Part shown: positions 16,477 through 25,527 of the stretch, piece by piece
Numbering within the stretch: position 1 is the stretch's first letter
How the letters are laid out: each line of letters begins with the position of its first letter
Assembly (NCBI RefSeq): GCF_000518645.1
Contig: NZ_JADZ01000004.1
Span: forward strand, 431,936 to 495,935
Reading direction: 5' to 3'
Origin: Curvibacter gracilis ATCC BAA-807
GTDB taxonomy: Bacteria; Pseudomonadota; Gammaproteobacteria; Burkholderiales; Burkholderiaceae_C
Length of the DNA stretch: 64,000 nt
Translations under genes and position numbers: made by a program
The notes under the pieces: generated by a model
Seen by the model: the letters and a program-made list of their open reading frames with translations, nothing else
Told to the model about the DNA's origin: nothing
The model's database searches: none

Positions 16477-18018
16477 TTAAAAGGCCCGTACCGATTCCGC
16501 GAGTCGTCTCGCCTGATCCTGCAGCGATTCGGCCGCTGCTGCGGATTGCTCCACCAAGGCCGCATTCTGCTGGGTCATTTGATCAAGCTGTGCCACTGCC
16601 ACATTCACGTGCCCGATGCCTGTCGCCTGCTCCTGGGTGGCGCTGCTGATTTCAGCGATCAGGCCGTTCACGCGTTGAACACGTTCCACGATCTCGCCAA
16701 TCGCCACACCCGCCGCATCCGCTTGTGAGGTGCCCAGCCCGACCTGCTGAACACTCGCGTTGATCAAGGTCTTGATCTCTTTGGCTGCCTCGGCACAGCG
16801 CTGCGCCAGGTGGCGGACTTCGGTGGCGACCACCGCAAAACCCCGACCGTGCTCGCCGGCGCGTGCGGCCTCCACCGCTGCGTTGAGAGCCAGGATGTTG
16901 GTCTGGAATGCGATGCCGTCGATGACGCCGATGATGTCTGAAATTCGCCCGCTGGAGGTGGCCATGGCATTGATGGCCTGGATCACCTGCGCAACCACGT
17001 CCCTGCCGGTGATGGCCGCGTCATTGGCACGGTTGGCCCACAGCGCCGCGTCTTGCGCGGCCTGGGCGTTCGTCTTGATGGTGGAGTGCATCTGTTCCAT
17101 GGAGGCCGCCGTCTCCTCCAGATTCGACGCTGTCTGTTCAGTGCGGGCGCGCAAGGCGTTGTTGCCTACCGCGATCTCCGAACTGGCGGTGTGCAGACCC
17201 TGCACCTGCCCACTCACGTCGTCGACCAGCGAGCGCAGGTTGAGGCCGGCCTGGTTCACGGCGCGCAGGATCATGCCGATCTCGTCCACGCGGTTCAGGT
17301 TCACGTTTTCGCTGGCCCTCCCGGCTGCCACGCTCAGGGCCTGGCGCTCGATGAGTTCCAGGGGACGGGCGATCTGAGACTCCAGCCAGGCCGAGCTCAG
17401 TCCAGCGATCACCAGCAGGGATGCCGCACACATCGCCAGGGTCTCAGGGGCCGTGCTCAGCAGGCTGGCGCCGGTCATGCTGACGCCAAAGACCGCCAGA
17501 TGGGCCAGGCGTATTCGCCAGCGCACGGGCATGGTCTGCAGAGCAGATGTCCAGCTCAGCCAGCCGGTTCGCACGATCAAGCCCTGATGGAAGGCTTTCC
17601 AACCCTGGGTCTGTTCTCGGAATTTGCGGTACAGCGATTCGGCCGCCCGGACCTCTTCTGTGCCGGGGCGGGTGCGGACAGACATGTAGCCCGTGACCTG
17701 GCCAGCTCGAACGACCGGCGTGGCGTTGGCTCGCACCCAGTAGTACAGCCCGTCTTTGCGCCGGTTCTTGACCAAGGCCGTCCAGGATTTGCCAGCCTTC
17801 AAGGTCCGCCACATGTCTGCGAAGGCCTGACGAGGCATATCTGGATGGCGCACGATGTTGTGCATTTGTCCTGCGATTTCATCGCGCTCAAACCCACTGA
17901 CCTGTATGAACGCGGCATTCGCATAGGTGATGCGGCTCTGTGTGTCGGTGGTCGACATCAGCGTAGCATCCGCTGGGTATTCATATTCAGTCGGGTAGAT
18001 TGGTAGGTTGGTTTTCAT
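16477..18018 (-). CDS. PAS-domain methyl-accepting chemotaxis protein (Aer-like)
   Basis: 513 aa. An N-terminal PAS domain (about 18-115; [39 protein letters not shown]) matches the FAD-binding PAS of aerotaxis receptor Aer. A hydrophobic hairpin at about 160-210 anchors it in the membrane without a periplasmic sensor domain. A HAMP-like linker follows, then the signalling domain with the hairpin tip [20 protein letters not shown]. It lacks a C-terminal CheR-tether pentapeptide. It is expected to sense redox or energy state from the cytoplasm and signal to CheA/CheW. It is a paralogue of the gene at 33099-34673 with the same layout. Confidence 0.93.
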   Translation of the reverse strand: MKTNLPIYPTEYEYPADATLMSTTDTQSRITYANAAFIQVSGFERDEIAGQMHNIVRHPDMPRQAFADMWRTLKAGKSWTALVKNRRKDGLYYWVRANATPVVRAGQVTGYMSVRTRPGTEEVRAAESLYRKFREQTQGWKAFHQGLIVRTGWLSWTSALQTMPVRWRIRLAHLAVFGVSMTGASLLSTAPETLAMCAASLLVIAGLSSAWLESQIARPLELIERQALSVAAGRASENVNLNRVDEIGMILRAVNQAGLNLRSLVDDVSGQVQGLHTASSEIAVGNNALRARTEQTASNLEETAASMEQMHSTIKTNAQAAQDAALWANRANDAAITGRDVVAQVIQAINAMATSSGRISDIIGVIDGIAFQTNILALNAAVEAARAGEHGRGFAVVATEVRHLAQRCAEAAKEIKTLINASVQQVGLGTSQADAAGVAIGEIVERVQRVNGLIAEISSATQEQATGIGHVNVAVAQLDQMTQQNAALVEQSAAAAESLQDQARRLAESVRAF

Positions 18019-18090
18019 GGTGTTTCATTTGGAATATTGATCGGAATGGAAATGCTCTCCATTGCCATTTTTGAGACGAGTGCGGTAATT

Positions 18091-18852
18091 TCATGCATTA
18101 CGCCGCATGCGGGCCAGCGCCAGTCGCTCCAGTTCGGAGGGGTCTTTGATTTCTATCTTTTTGTATCCCAAAGTTAGAATACCCTCCTGTTCCAGTTCGC
18201 GCAGTGCACGATTGACATGCTGGCGCGAAGATTGAGTCATCAATGCCCATTCTTCTTGTGATATTGAATCAAGACTCCGGTATTGACGGTGGGGTCTGGA
18301 GGTATTCGAAAGCCTATGGTGATAGATGGCAGAAATCAATCTTTCCTTGATCGTGCCGCAGCACATGAGTACTACCTGGCGTACACATTGACGCTGATAA
18401 AAAATGGCTGCCTCGGTGATGGGACGCCATAAATTTGGTTTTTCATCCAGTCGTTCCATGATGGCTGCGGCGGGAATGGTCAAAACCGTGCTTTCTTCGG
18501 CTGCATAGAATTCATAGCTAGGATTATCCTCAAAGTCGTCTTTCAGCAATTGGGCTGTGCCAATCAGTGCTGGCGGATTGATGATGCAAAATTTGATGAG
18601 GCCGTTATCACCTGCCAGGCAGGCCCACAATGACCCTTGTGCCAAAAAACACAGGTCCTGCGTGGCATAGTCCTTATATACTTTCTCGCCTTTTGGGTGT
18701 TTGCCTAGTGTTCCTTTTTTGAATATTTCACTCACATCGAGTGATGGCCATTTTGAAAACCAGGGGCTCTTTTTAAATAAATCCCAGATGATGACTCGGC
18801 TGGTAGGAAAGAAACTCAAAACATCACCTTGGAAGCACTGAGGAAATATCAA
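18091..18852 (-). CDS. Crp/Fnr-family transcriptional regulator (TTG start)
   Basis: 253 aa. An N-terminal cyclic-nucleotide-binding-like beta-roll (about 50-145: EKVYKDYATQDLCFLAQGS) is followed by a dimer helix and a C-terminal HTH (SQEEWALMTQSSRQHVNRALRELEQEG). No ATG gives a full-length domain. The TTG chosen overlaps the TGA of the upstream GGDEF-like frame by 4 bases (TTGA), suggesting coupling. No Fnr-type N-terminal Cys cluster is present, so it is not an oxygen-labile Fe-S sensor. Base composition is lower in GC than the flanks, hinting at a different history. Confidence 0.8.
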   Translation of the reverse strand: MIFPQCFQGDVLSFFPTSRVIIWDLFKKSPWFSKWPSLDVSEIFKKGTLGKHPKGEKVYKDYATQDLCFLAQGSLWACLAGDNGLIKFCIINPPALIGTAQLLKDDFEDNPSYEFYAAEESTVLTIPAAAIMERLDEKPNLWRPITEAAIFYQRQCVRQVVLMCCGTIKERLISAIYHHRLSNTSRPHRQYRSLDSISQEEWALMTQSSRQHVNRALRELEQEGILTLGYKKIEIKDPSELERLALARMRRNA

Positions 18853-19584
18853 AACAAAAGTCTGTAACCATTGTTGGTCAGGCGTTGAAGCTCATAGAGT
18901 GTCTGATCAGCTGCATTTATCCATTGGCTGATCTTCATGGTGGCGTGGCTTTCGGTGATTCCAAGACTCACAGTCACCCGGTGACTGGCAATGGGCAGAC
19001 TGGCAAAGAATGAAACGATGTCGGAAGCGGGATTGCTCGGTCTGGACATGAATCTCCCTAGCGATCACGCCGAATTGCTTTCCGCCCAGACACCCATGGA
19101 TGCAAGTTTTTGCGACCTGCATGATGCCTTGGGCTACTCCGCGCCAGACTTCTTTGCCAATGCCGTGGCCGTGCAGATCACTGATCCTCTTGGCGCTATC
19201 AATATCAATCAGGATAAAATACCGTGGCAGTGCAGTCGCATGCTGCAGCATGTCTTTAATCATATTGATGAAGGCAAGTCGATTGCCTAAGCCGATCACG
19301 CTGCGTTTGTAGACAAGCTTCATCAAATATCGATTAATTTTGAGCGAGCGCATTCGATCAGGGAAATGCGTCGTTTTGAGAATCAGGCCCATTGCAAAAG
19401 AAAATATCAAAAGGTAGAGCATCCAGGCTTTTCTCCAGTCGCCGAAATCGTCGAAACCTGGGGTGGTAGAAGGATTGTGCATACCAGCAAAGCAGATGGT
19501 GAATGAAATATTGATTCGTGCTGCAAGGGAGCCATTGCAGCCAGTAATACAGATCAAACTGAAATTGTCAAAAATTAAAAACAC
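18849..19584 (-). pseudogene. Frameshifted, degenerate GGDEF-domain protein
   Basis: The first frame (19584 to about 19045) encodes one TM helix (WMLYLLIFSFAMGLIL) and the start of a GGDEF domain: IGLGNRLAFI, YFILIDIDSAKRISDLHGHG, then GGKQF where GGDEF should be. The matching C-terminal half (HRVTVSLGITESHA, ADQTLYEL) is found only in a second frame at 19049-18849. The switch of frame near 19045 plus loss of the catalytic DE residues indicate a broken diguanylate cyclase relative. A sequencing error could explain the frameshift but not the altered active site. The second frame's stop overlaps the TTG start of the Crp/Fnr gene. Confidence 0.65.
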
Positions 19585-19599
19585 ACCAAGCCAGATGCC

Positions 19600-20207
19600 A
19601 TGAGCATGGCGGCAGGGTTAATCAATAGCTCAAAAACTATTCAGAAAAAAAGGCGTCACAAAAATTGGGGTGACCGATATGTGAGAAGCATGCTGCCAAT
19701 CACAGAGGCGATCAATTTGGTCTTGTGTCATGCCTTCCTTCGAAGCTGGGTTCCTAAAATACAATGGACAAACGCTTTTCCAGAAAAGTTCCATCTGGAT
19801 GACGCTCGTCTGCATTCGTATGCGGTGCGCTGCCTGCTCAATATCTTTGAGGTGCCTGCTGCCGGAGGTTGGTCGGTTGCCCTTTTAAATATCGATGATG
19901 GTGCCGTCCTTGCTCAAGTGTTATCACAAGCTGCGGTCAGTTCGGTTGCGCGATGGGGGTGGGAAAGGACTAATTCGACCCCAAGCTCTTTGAACGATGG
20001 ACCCTGCTGTAGGATCGGTTTTACGGATTGATGCAAACGCTAGCAAGCAATGATTGTCTGGTATCCGACTATCTACAGCTGATTCGGCGTGTTTCTGTGA
20101 ATTTTTTGGCGATATCGATGGGCGAGAAAGGTTTTTTTCAACACCACTCGCTTGACAAAGGTCTGAGGCCTGTAGGGCTATTGTTGGGTGCGGTTGAAAT
20201 TTTTTGA
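19600..20207 (+). pseudogene. Possible decayed GGDEF-like remnant in two frames
   Basis: Two open frames joined by a TGATG overlap (19600-20031, 143 aa; 20031-20207, 58 aa). The first contains WSVALLNIDD and, after an apparent deletion, VLAQVLSQAAVSSVARWGWE, which looks like the strand/helix preceding a GGDEF motif with the motif itself lost. The second ends LDKGLRPVGLLLGAVEIF, loosely like the end of such a domain. This reading is by eye and weak; the frames may instead be unrelated hypothetical ORFs. The stretch is AT-rich, and its start is 16 bp from that of the divergent degenerate GGDEF gene. Confidence 0.3.
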
Positions 20208-20556
20208 AAAATCAGCACAGCCAGCCAGAGCAGGTAATAACCTGTAGATTGGATTGGCAAGCTGCTGGCCTGAGCCTCTTTTCAGCACCAAGGCCGTTCA
20301 ACTGGTGGCTTGAGCCGTGTGCGGGCCCATGGCCGTTGCTGGGTGCCTTGGCGATTCCGGCTTGTCTATGCGCCTTGGGCTGACGGAACGCGGTGCGCGG
20401 CACCGTCAGCCCTGCCAACGTGGATGTTGGCCGCGTGTTGCGTGTTGCGTTTGCAGCGTGCCGTGAGGCACCGCTGGGGTCCCGGCGTCAGCCAGTCGAC
20501 ACGCCCGGTGCAGCCGGATGCCGATCACCGCATCTGCGCAGTGCACCGCAGCCCTC
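20208..20556. other. Intergenic stretch with a long hairpin
   Basis: No convincing gene. GGGCTGACGG (20377-20386) pairs perfectly with CCGTCAGCCC (20403-20412) around a 16-nt loop. It lies downstream of the redox operon that ends at 20557 on the minus strand and could act as its terminator, although there is no T-run. Confidence 0.5.
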
Positions 20557-21507
20557 TCAGTCGTGCATGGGCCTTTCCCAGGCACCCTGGGTGTCCACCC
20601 CGGCCTGGGCCGCCACGGTCTCCAGGGTGGCCATCTCAGAAGCCGTCAGTGCGATGCGGGTGGCCAATGCGGCGTCGAGCACATGCACTGGTTTGGTGAC
20701 GCCGATGAGGGGCAAGGTGCCCTTGGCTATCGCCCAGGCGATGGCCATCTGTGCCACCGAGGCATTTTTGCGCTGGCCGATCGCTCGCATGGTCTCTGTC
20801 AGTTGCTCAAGCTGCGGCAACACGGCGTTGTAGGTGGCGGCCCGGCCGCTGCCCTCGGGCAAGGGGTGGTTGACGTCGTATCGGCCTGAGAGCGCACCCT
20901 GCTCCAGCACCATGTACGAGAAGAAGGTGATCCCGTTGTCCCTGCAATAGTCCAGGATGCCCGCCTGCTCGGAGGATCGGTACAGCAGGCTGTAGTGGTT
21001 CTGCACGGCAGAAACCTTGAATCCGGCCTGGGCCAGACTGCTGTTGACGAGCTTGATTTCCGCCAGGTTGTGATTGGACACGCCGACACGCCTGACCCGC
21101 CCGCTTTGAAGCAAGGGGATCAGGTACCGTGTCCACTCATTGACCCGGGTCGGGTTGTGGATCCAGTACAGATCGATGACATCGGTGCCCAAGCGCTGGC
21201 AGCTCTGCTCGAACATCTCGAGGACGGGGTTGGCCGCCTGCGGGTTGGCCAACTGCGGCGTGAACTTGGTGGACAGGATCAGATCCGAGCGGGGGCTGGC
21301 TTTGACAAACCCCCCGAGCATGGACTCTGATGAGCCCATGCCGTAGACCGCTGCGGTGTCCCACAGGCCCAGGCCTTGCTGCAGGGCCAATTCGAAGACC
21401 GGTTTGAGAGCGGCGGCATCCAGGTGATTGCCAAAGACCTGGTCGCCGCCGGCGAAGCCGCTGCCCCAGGACCAGGTGCCCAGGGCGACTTTGGGGAGTT
21501 GGCTCAT
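20557..21507 (-). CDS. Aldo/keto reductase
   Basis: 316 aa from an ATG with GGAG six bases upstream. The AKR catalytic set is visible: Asp and Tyr in LWDTAAVYGMGSSE, Lys in LILSTKF, and His replaced by Asn/His-Asn in DLYWIHNP. NADPH-site elements VGVSNHN and GVTKPVHVLDAA are present. It reduces aldehydes or ketones with NADPH in the cytoplasm. It is the last gene of a five-gene minus-strand cluster with a hydrolase, a DJ-1 protein, a small barrel protein and a flavodoxin-like reductase. That context suggests removal of reactive carbonyls or quinones. Confidence 0.9.
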   Translation of the reverse strand: MSQLPKVALGTWSWGSGFAGGDQVFGNHLDAAALKPVFELALQQGLGLWDTAAVYGMGSSESMLGGFVKASPRSDLILSTKFTPQLANPQAANPVLEMFEQSCQRLGTDVIDLYWIHNPTRVNEWTRYLIPLLQSGRVRRVGVSNHNLAEIKLVNSSLAQAGFKVSAVQNHYSLLYRSSEQAGILDYCRDNGITFFSYMVLEQGALSGRYDVNHPLPEGSGRAATYNAVLPQLEQLTETMRAIGQRKNASVAQMAIAWAIAKGTLPLIGVTKPVHVLDAALATRIALTASEMATLETVAAQAGVDTQGAWERPMHD

Positions 21508-21540
21508 GTTGGCTCCATGTTCAGACAATGGCTCGGGCGG

Positions 21541-22683
21541 TCATTTGAGCTTGGCGTGAAAGAAGTGCTCGATCGCATCGAAGGGAATCTTGTCCAGCCG
21601 GTCATACAAATCCACGTGGTCGGCGTCGGGCACGATCAGCAGCTCCTTGGGCTGGGCGGCCGCCTGGTAGATGTCTTCCGAGTAGTAGCGCGAATGGGCA
21701 TTGGCGCCAGCGATCAGCAGGATCGGGCGCGGCGAGATCATCTCGATGTGGGCCATCAAGGGAAAGGCAAAGAACGGCATCGGGGTGGTGGCCGTCCATG
21801 CCGTCACCGAATTGATGGACCTGGCGTGGAAGCCCCGGGGTGTGCGGTAGTAATCGTAGAAGGCGGCCAGCACTGGGTTGGGGTTGGCGGGCAGCTTCTC
21901 GGGCAGCACGCGATCCCCCTTGATGAGTTGCCCCTGCTCATCGAATGGAATCTCATGAAAGCCGGGGGCATAGCGGCCCTGTGCAGCGTCGATCCAGCGT
22001 TGCTGGCTCAGGTAGTCGATGATGGCGTGGCGTTGCTCGGGGGTGTAGCTGTCACGGTAGCCGCGGCTGATGCTGCGTGACATGTCGTACATCGAGGCGG
22101 TGGCCACGGCCTTGATGCGCGAGTCGCTGCTGGCGGCGGTCAGGGCCATGCCACTGAGGCCGCAGATGGCCATCGCACCGATGCGCCCGCGATCGACCTG
22201 GGCCAGCAAGCCCAGGCAGTCGACTGCGGCGCTGAAGTCTTCGGTGAAGATGTCCGGCGATGCCACGTTGCGTACGTCGCCGCCGCTTTCGCCGGTGAAA
22301 GAGGGGTCAAAGGCGAGGGTGATGAAGCCGCGCTCGGCCAGGGTCTGGGCATACAGCCCGGACGACTGCTCCTTGACGGCGCCAAATGGCCCGCTGACCA
22401 CCAGGGCCGGCCATTTCCCGTTGGGGGGTGTCGGCGCCTTGGGTTCATACAGGTCTGCCGCCAAGGTGATGCCGTAGCGGTTCTTGAACTGCAGCTTGCG
22501 GTGTTTGACCTTGTTGCTGGCCGCAAACACCTTGTCCCAGCTGGAATCGAGTTTCATGGTGTACCTTTTCTGTGTGTTGAGGGGAGTGTCTGCACGGGCC
22601 TGATCGGCCAGTCCGAAGGCACTGACAGCGCCTGCGGTCAGTGCGGCTTGCACGAAGGTTCTGCGATTCATGGGCTGGTTCAT
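21541..22683 (-). CDS. Tat-exported alpha/beta hydrolase
   Basis: 380 aa. The N-terminus has a twin-arginine motif (MNRRTFVQAAL) and an Ala-rich h-region, so the folded enzyme is probably periplasmic. The hydrolase core shows LAADLYEPK...WPALVVSGPFG (oxyanion strand), the nucleophile elbow GLSGMA, and C-terminal Asp/His candidates in VPDADHVDLYDRL. It resembles the YcjY/dienelactone-hydrolase-like group. The ester or lactone substrate is unknown. It lies 33 bp upstream of the aldo/keto reductase gene in the same operon. Confidence 0.87.
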   Translation of the reverse strand: MNQPMNRRTFVQAALTAGAVSAFGLADQARADTPLNTQKRYTMKLDSSWDKVFAASNKVKHRKLQFKNRYGITLAADLYEPKAPTPPNGKWPALVVSGPFGAVKEQSSGLYAQTLAERGFITLAFDPSFTGESGGDVRNVASPDIFTEDFSAAVDCLGLLAQVDRGRIGAMAICGLSGMALTAASSDSRIKAVATASMYDMSRSISRGYRDSYTPEQRHAIIDYLSQQRWIDAAQGRYAPGFHEIPFDEQGQLIKGDRVLPEKLPANPNPVLAAFYDYYRTPRGFHARSINSVTAWTATTPMPFFAFPLMAHIEMISPRPILLIAGANAHSRYYSEDIYQAAAQPKELLIVPDADHVDLYDRLDKIPFDAIEHFFHAKLK

Positions 22684-22739
22684 GAACGTGTCTTTCGCGG
22701 TTCTATCGAGTGGTGTGGCACGGTGTTTCAGGCGCTGGC

Positions 22740-23435
22740 TCAGGCCAGCAGGGCATCGCGCAGAACGAGCCCGAGGTGGGCCGCTGATTGCGGGTTCTGG
22801 CCCGTGATGAGGCGACCATCCACCACCACGTTATCGCTCCAGTTCGGTGTGTTCTGATGCAGGGCGCCGCGCTGCGTCAGCGTGCTGGCGAGCAGAAATG
22901 GCACGATGGCCGTGGCCTGCACTTCCTCTTCCTCGCCATCGGTGAAGGCAGCCAGCCGCTTGCCTGCCACCAGCAGGCTACCGTCGGCACGCCGTGCGTT
23001 GACCAGGGCCGCCGGGCCGTGGCAGACCGCGGAGACGATGCCGCCCGCCGCGTCGATCTCGCGGATGGCCCTGTGGGCGGCGGCACTGTCCGGGAAGTCC
23101 CACATCGTGCCGTGGCCCCCAGCGAAAAAGATGGCGCTGTAGCGCGAAGGGTCCACATCGTCCAGGCACAGCGTGTTGGCAATCGCATGGCGAAACACCG
23201 CATCGTTCCAGTAGCGGGCAATCACCGGATCGCTCAGGTCTTCCATGCCATCGGGTGGTGCTGCACCGCCCTGGGGGGAGGCGAACTCCACCTGGATGCC
23301 TGCGGCTTGCAGCTTCTCCAGGGGATGGGTGACTTCGGCCACATTGAAGCCGGTGGGTAGGCCGGTATCACCCTTGACATTGACGCTGGTGAGCACGAAC
23401 AGGACAGGCTTGAGTTCGGAGGCGGACTTGGGCAT
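22740..23435 (-). CDS. DJ-1/PfpI-family protein (Hsp31/glyoxalase III-like)
   Basis: 231 aa. The nucleophile elbow is AVCHGPAAL with Cys138 and His139; the partner Glu34 lies in PTGFNVAEVTHP. This Glu-Cys-His geometry is that of the class I glutamine-amidotransferase-like Hsp31 group. Members act as glutathione-independent glyoxalases or stress chaperones. No signal peptide is seen, so it is cytoplasmic. Its place between a hydrolase and a quinone-reductase-like gene supports an electrophile-defence role. Confidence 0.9.
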   Translation of the reverse strand: MPKSASELKPVLFVLTSVNVKGDTGLPTGFNVAEVTHPLEKLQAAGIQVEFASPQGGAAPPDGMEDLSDPVIARYWNDAVFRHAIANTLCLDDVDPSRYSAIFFAGGHGTMWDFPDSAAAHRAIREIDAAGGIVSAVCHGPAALVNARRADGSLLVAGKRLAAFTDGEEEEVQATAIVPFLLASTLTQRGALHQNTPNWSDNVVVDGRLITGQNPQSAAHLGLVLRDALLA

Positions 23436-23499
23436 GGTGTATCTCCAGAATGGAGCCCGGGCACGACCGGAACGGGTCTGTCGTGCCCTCGGGCAGGGG

Positions 23500-23793
23500 T
23501 CAGACCTTGGCGAACAGCAGTTCCCAATTCAACATGGGGCCCAGGGGGATCACATCCCAGCCGATCAGGCCGGCCTTGGCTAGCGGAAACGCCATCAAGG
23601 TGCTCCGCGCGGCCTCAATCGAGTCGGCCTCGGCGATGATGGCCACGCCCGGGCGGTCTTGCCGGAAGTAGATGTCGCGCACGAAGCCATTCTTGTAGAG
23701 CTCCCATCCGTGCCGGACTTCATCCAGCATGTGGGGGCCGTATTGCTCCAGGCTGGCGCCGGGTTGGGGCAGGTCGAGGCAAAGCAGTTTCAT
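23500..23793 (-). CDS. Small ferredoxin-like-fold (YciI/muconolactone-isomerase-like) protein
   Basis: 97 aa starting at MKLLCLDLPQ, the natural first strand. The pattern of strand-helix-strand repeats (GWELYKNGFVRDIYFRQDRPGVAIIAEADSIEAARSTLMAFPLAKAGLIGWDVIPLGP) is that of dimeric alpha/beta-barrel proteins such as muconolactone isomerase and YciI. No catalytic residue can be assigned. It is in the same operon as DJ-1 and the flavodoxin-like reductase. A role in degradation or detoxification is possible but unproven. Confidence 0.75.
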   Translation of the reverse strand: MKLLCLDLPQPGASLEQYGPHMLDEVRHGWELYKNGFVRDIYFRQDRPGVAIIAEADSIEAARSTLMAFPLAKAGLIGWDVIPLGPMLNWELLFAKV

Positions 23794-23836
23794 GGTCTTG
23801 CTCCAGGGGTTCGAAGGGGTTTGAAGGGATCCGGGT

Positions 23837-24385
23837 TCAGGCGACGAGCGCATCGCCCAGGGGGGCGGTCAGGCGAGCCTGCAGGGCCTGCTGGAAGCCG
23901 GTCAGCTTGTCGCCGCTGGCACCCATGGCCTCAAAAAAGGCCAGGGGTTCGGCGTAAGGCATGCCCACGTAGAAGGCGCTGGCCTTCATCGGTGTCAACA
24001 CTTCCTCGATGCTGCTGTGGATCAGGCCCTGGGCCGAGTAGGTGTGTGCGGTGGCGCCTGCGGTGACGACCACCTGCATTTCCTTCCCGGCCAAGGCCTT
24101 GCCGTCCGGGCCAAAGGCCCAGCCATAGGTCCAGACCTGGTTCAGGTAGGCCTTCAGCATGGGGGTCAGGTTGAACCAGTGGATGGGGAACAGGTAGACC
24201 ACGCGGTTCACGCCCTCGTGGGCCTTTTGTTCGGCCGCCACATCGAAGGCGGTGGTGTCATGGCCGTACAGGGTTTCGAGGTTGCGCACTTCCACGTTCG
24301 GCAGGGCTTGCGCCGTCTGTTGCAGGGCCCGGATGGCCTGCGATTGGTCGGGGTAGGGATGCGAGACGATGACGAGTGTTTTCAT
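23837..24385 (-). CDS. NAD(P)H-dependent flavodoxin-fold oxidoreductase (MdaB/KefF-like)
   Basis: 182 aa. It begins MKTLVIVSHPYPDQSQ, the FMN/FAD-phosphate strand-loop of the NQO/MdaB family. LFPIHWFNLTPMLKAYLNQVWTYGWAF is the family signature around the quinone site. It is the first gene of the minus-strand operon and is expected to reduce quinones or azo compounds by two electrons. A LysR gene is divergent across a 120-bp spacer, the standard arrangement for a quinone-responsive pair. Confidence 0.9.
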   Translation of the reverse strand: MKTLVIVSHPYPDQSQAIRALQQTAQALPNVEVRNLETLYGHDTTAFDVAAEQKAHEGVNRVVYLFPIHWFNLTPMLKAYLNQVWTYGWAFGPDGKALAGKEMQVVVTAGATAHTYSAQGLIHSSIEEVLTPMKASAFYVGMPYAEPLAFFEAMGASGDKLTGFQQALQARLTAPLGDALVA

Positions 24386-24505
24386 GGGGTTCAAGCTGGG
24401 CTGGTGTGTACGATGGCGTGAATTCTGGGCGCCTTCATTCATGAAGAGAACAGCCCTTGTGGTTTAGGATTACTCAACTCAAAGTTGTTAATTGGCGCCG
24501 TACCC
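24386..24505. promoter_or_regulatory. Divergent control region for the redox operon and its LysR gene
   Basis: This 120-bp spacer lies between the flavodoxin-like reductase and the LysR gene. It contains CTTCATTCATGAAG (24433-24446), a 6-bp dyad with a 2-bp spacer, suitable as a LysR site. Part of the spacer is AT-rich (TTAGGATTACTCAA), consistent with promoter DNA. Confidence 0.5.
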
Positions 24506-25459
24506 ATGGATTCCTCACAGCGCGTTCGCGCCATCCTCTCCTTCGTCCAGGCCGCCGATGCGGGCAGCTTTGCGGCAGGCGCCCGTGCACTGGGCATCTC
24601 GTCGGCGGCAGTCAGCAAGAACATCGCCGGCCTCGAAAAGGCCCTGGGTGTCCGGCTCATGAACCGGACCACGCGCACGCTCAAGCTCACGGAAGAGGGC
24701 GAGGCCTTTTTGCGCCAGGCGCGCATCGCACTGGAGGCGTTGGACCTGGCGGCCGACGCCGTGGTGTCGCACCGCGCGGCCCCGGCGGGCCGCGTGCGCA
24801 TCTCCACCAGCGTCGGCTTTGGCCGTGAACAGCTGGCGCCTGCGCTGCCGGGTCTGCTGGCCAGATACCCGGGGCTGGCGGTGGAAGTGGATTTCGACGA
24901 CCGTGTGATTGATCTGGTGCACGACGGCTACGACATCGCCTTGCGCGGGGGGCGCATTGCCGATTCCTCGCTGGTCTCTCGCACGGTGTGCCAGTTCAAC
25001 CTGGTTCTGGTGGCCTCACCGGGCTACCTGGAGGCCAACGGGGTACCCAAGCGGCCTGAAGACCTGAGCCGCCACCGCTTGCTGACACGGCGATTTCTAG
25101 GGGGCCGGGTGTCGCCCTGGAACTTCAAGGCCAAGGACGGGAGCATCACCACCCTGAACACCGAGGCGGCCGTGATGACGATGTCCTCGCCGGAAACCCT
25201 CACAGAGTCGGCCGTTGCGGGCGTTGGCGTGGCCGAGGTCGGTGTGCACCATGCCTGGAAATACCTGCGCACGGGCGAGCTGAAGGCCCTGTTGCTGAAG
25301 TCCCACCACCCCGGCAGCTTCGAGATGACCCTGCAGTACCCGCACCGGGCCTTGGTGGCGCCGCGGGTGAGGGTGACGGTGGAGCACCTGCTGGAAGCGT
25401 TTGCCAAGATGGAGGAGCTCCATGTTCCGCTGGCGGCTTTGCGCGCCCATGAGGCCTGA
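24506..25459 (+). CDS. LysR-family regulator divergent to the redox operon
   Basis: 317 aa from an ATG giving the HTH at residues 8-65 (ILSFVQAADAGSFAAGARA, SSAAVSKNIAGLEK). The effector domain continues with GRVRISTSVGFGREQLAPAL and YDIALRGGRIADSSLVSR. It belongs to the large group that controls a neighbouring divergent oxidoreductase operon. Probable target: the five genes ending at 20557. The effector is unknown; a quinone or reactive carbonyl is a reasonable guess from the target enzymes. Confidence 0.88.
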   Translation: MDSSQRVRAILSFVQAADAGSFAAGARALGISSAAVSKNIAGLEKALGVRLMNRTTRTLKLTEEGEAFLRQARIALEALDLAADAVVSHRAAPAGRVRISTSVGFGREQLAPALPGLLARYPGLAVEVDFDDRVIDLVHDGYDIALRGGRIADSSLVSRTVCQFNLVLVASPGYLEANGVPKRPEDLSRHRLLTRRFLGGRVSPWNFKAKDGSITTLNTEAAVMTMSSPETLTESAVAGVGVAEVGVHHAWKYLRTGELKALLLKSHHPGSFEMTLQYPHRALVAPRVRVTVEHLLEAFAKMEELHVPLAALRAHEA

Positions 25460-25527
25460 ACTCACTTGTGCCCGGTGGCGAAGACCGGCTAAAGTTTCGC
25501 TCAGCCGCAACTTGTCGGAGGCATTCC

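Noticed and set aside
19630-19815. 61-codon minus-strand frame
   Set aside because: No motif and no SD; the opposite strand has a slightly better, though weak, explanation as a GGDEF remnant.
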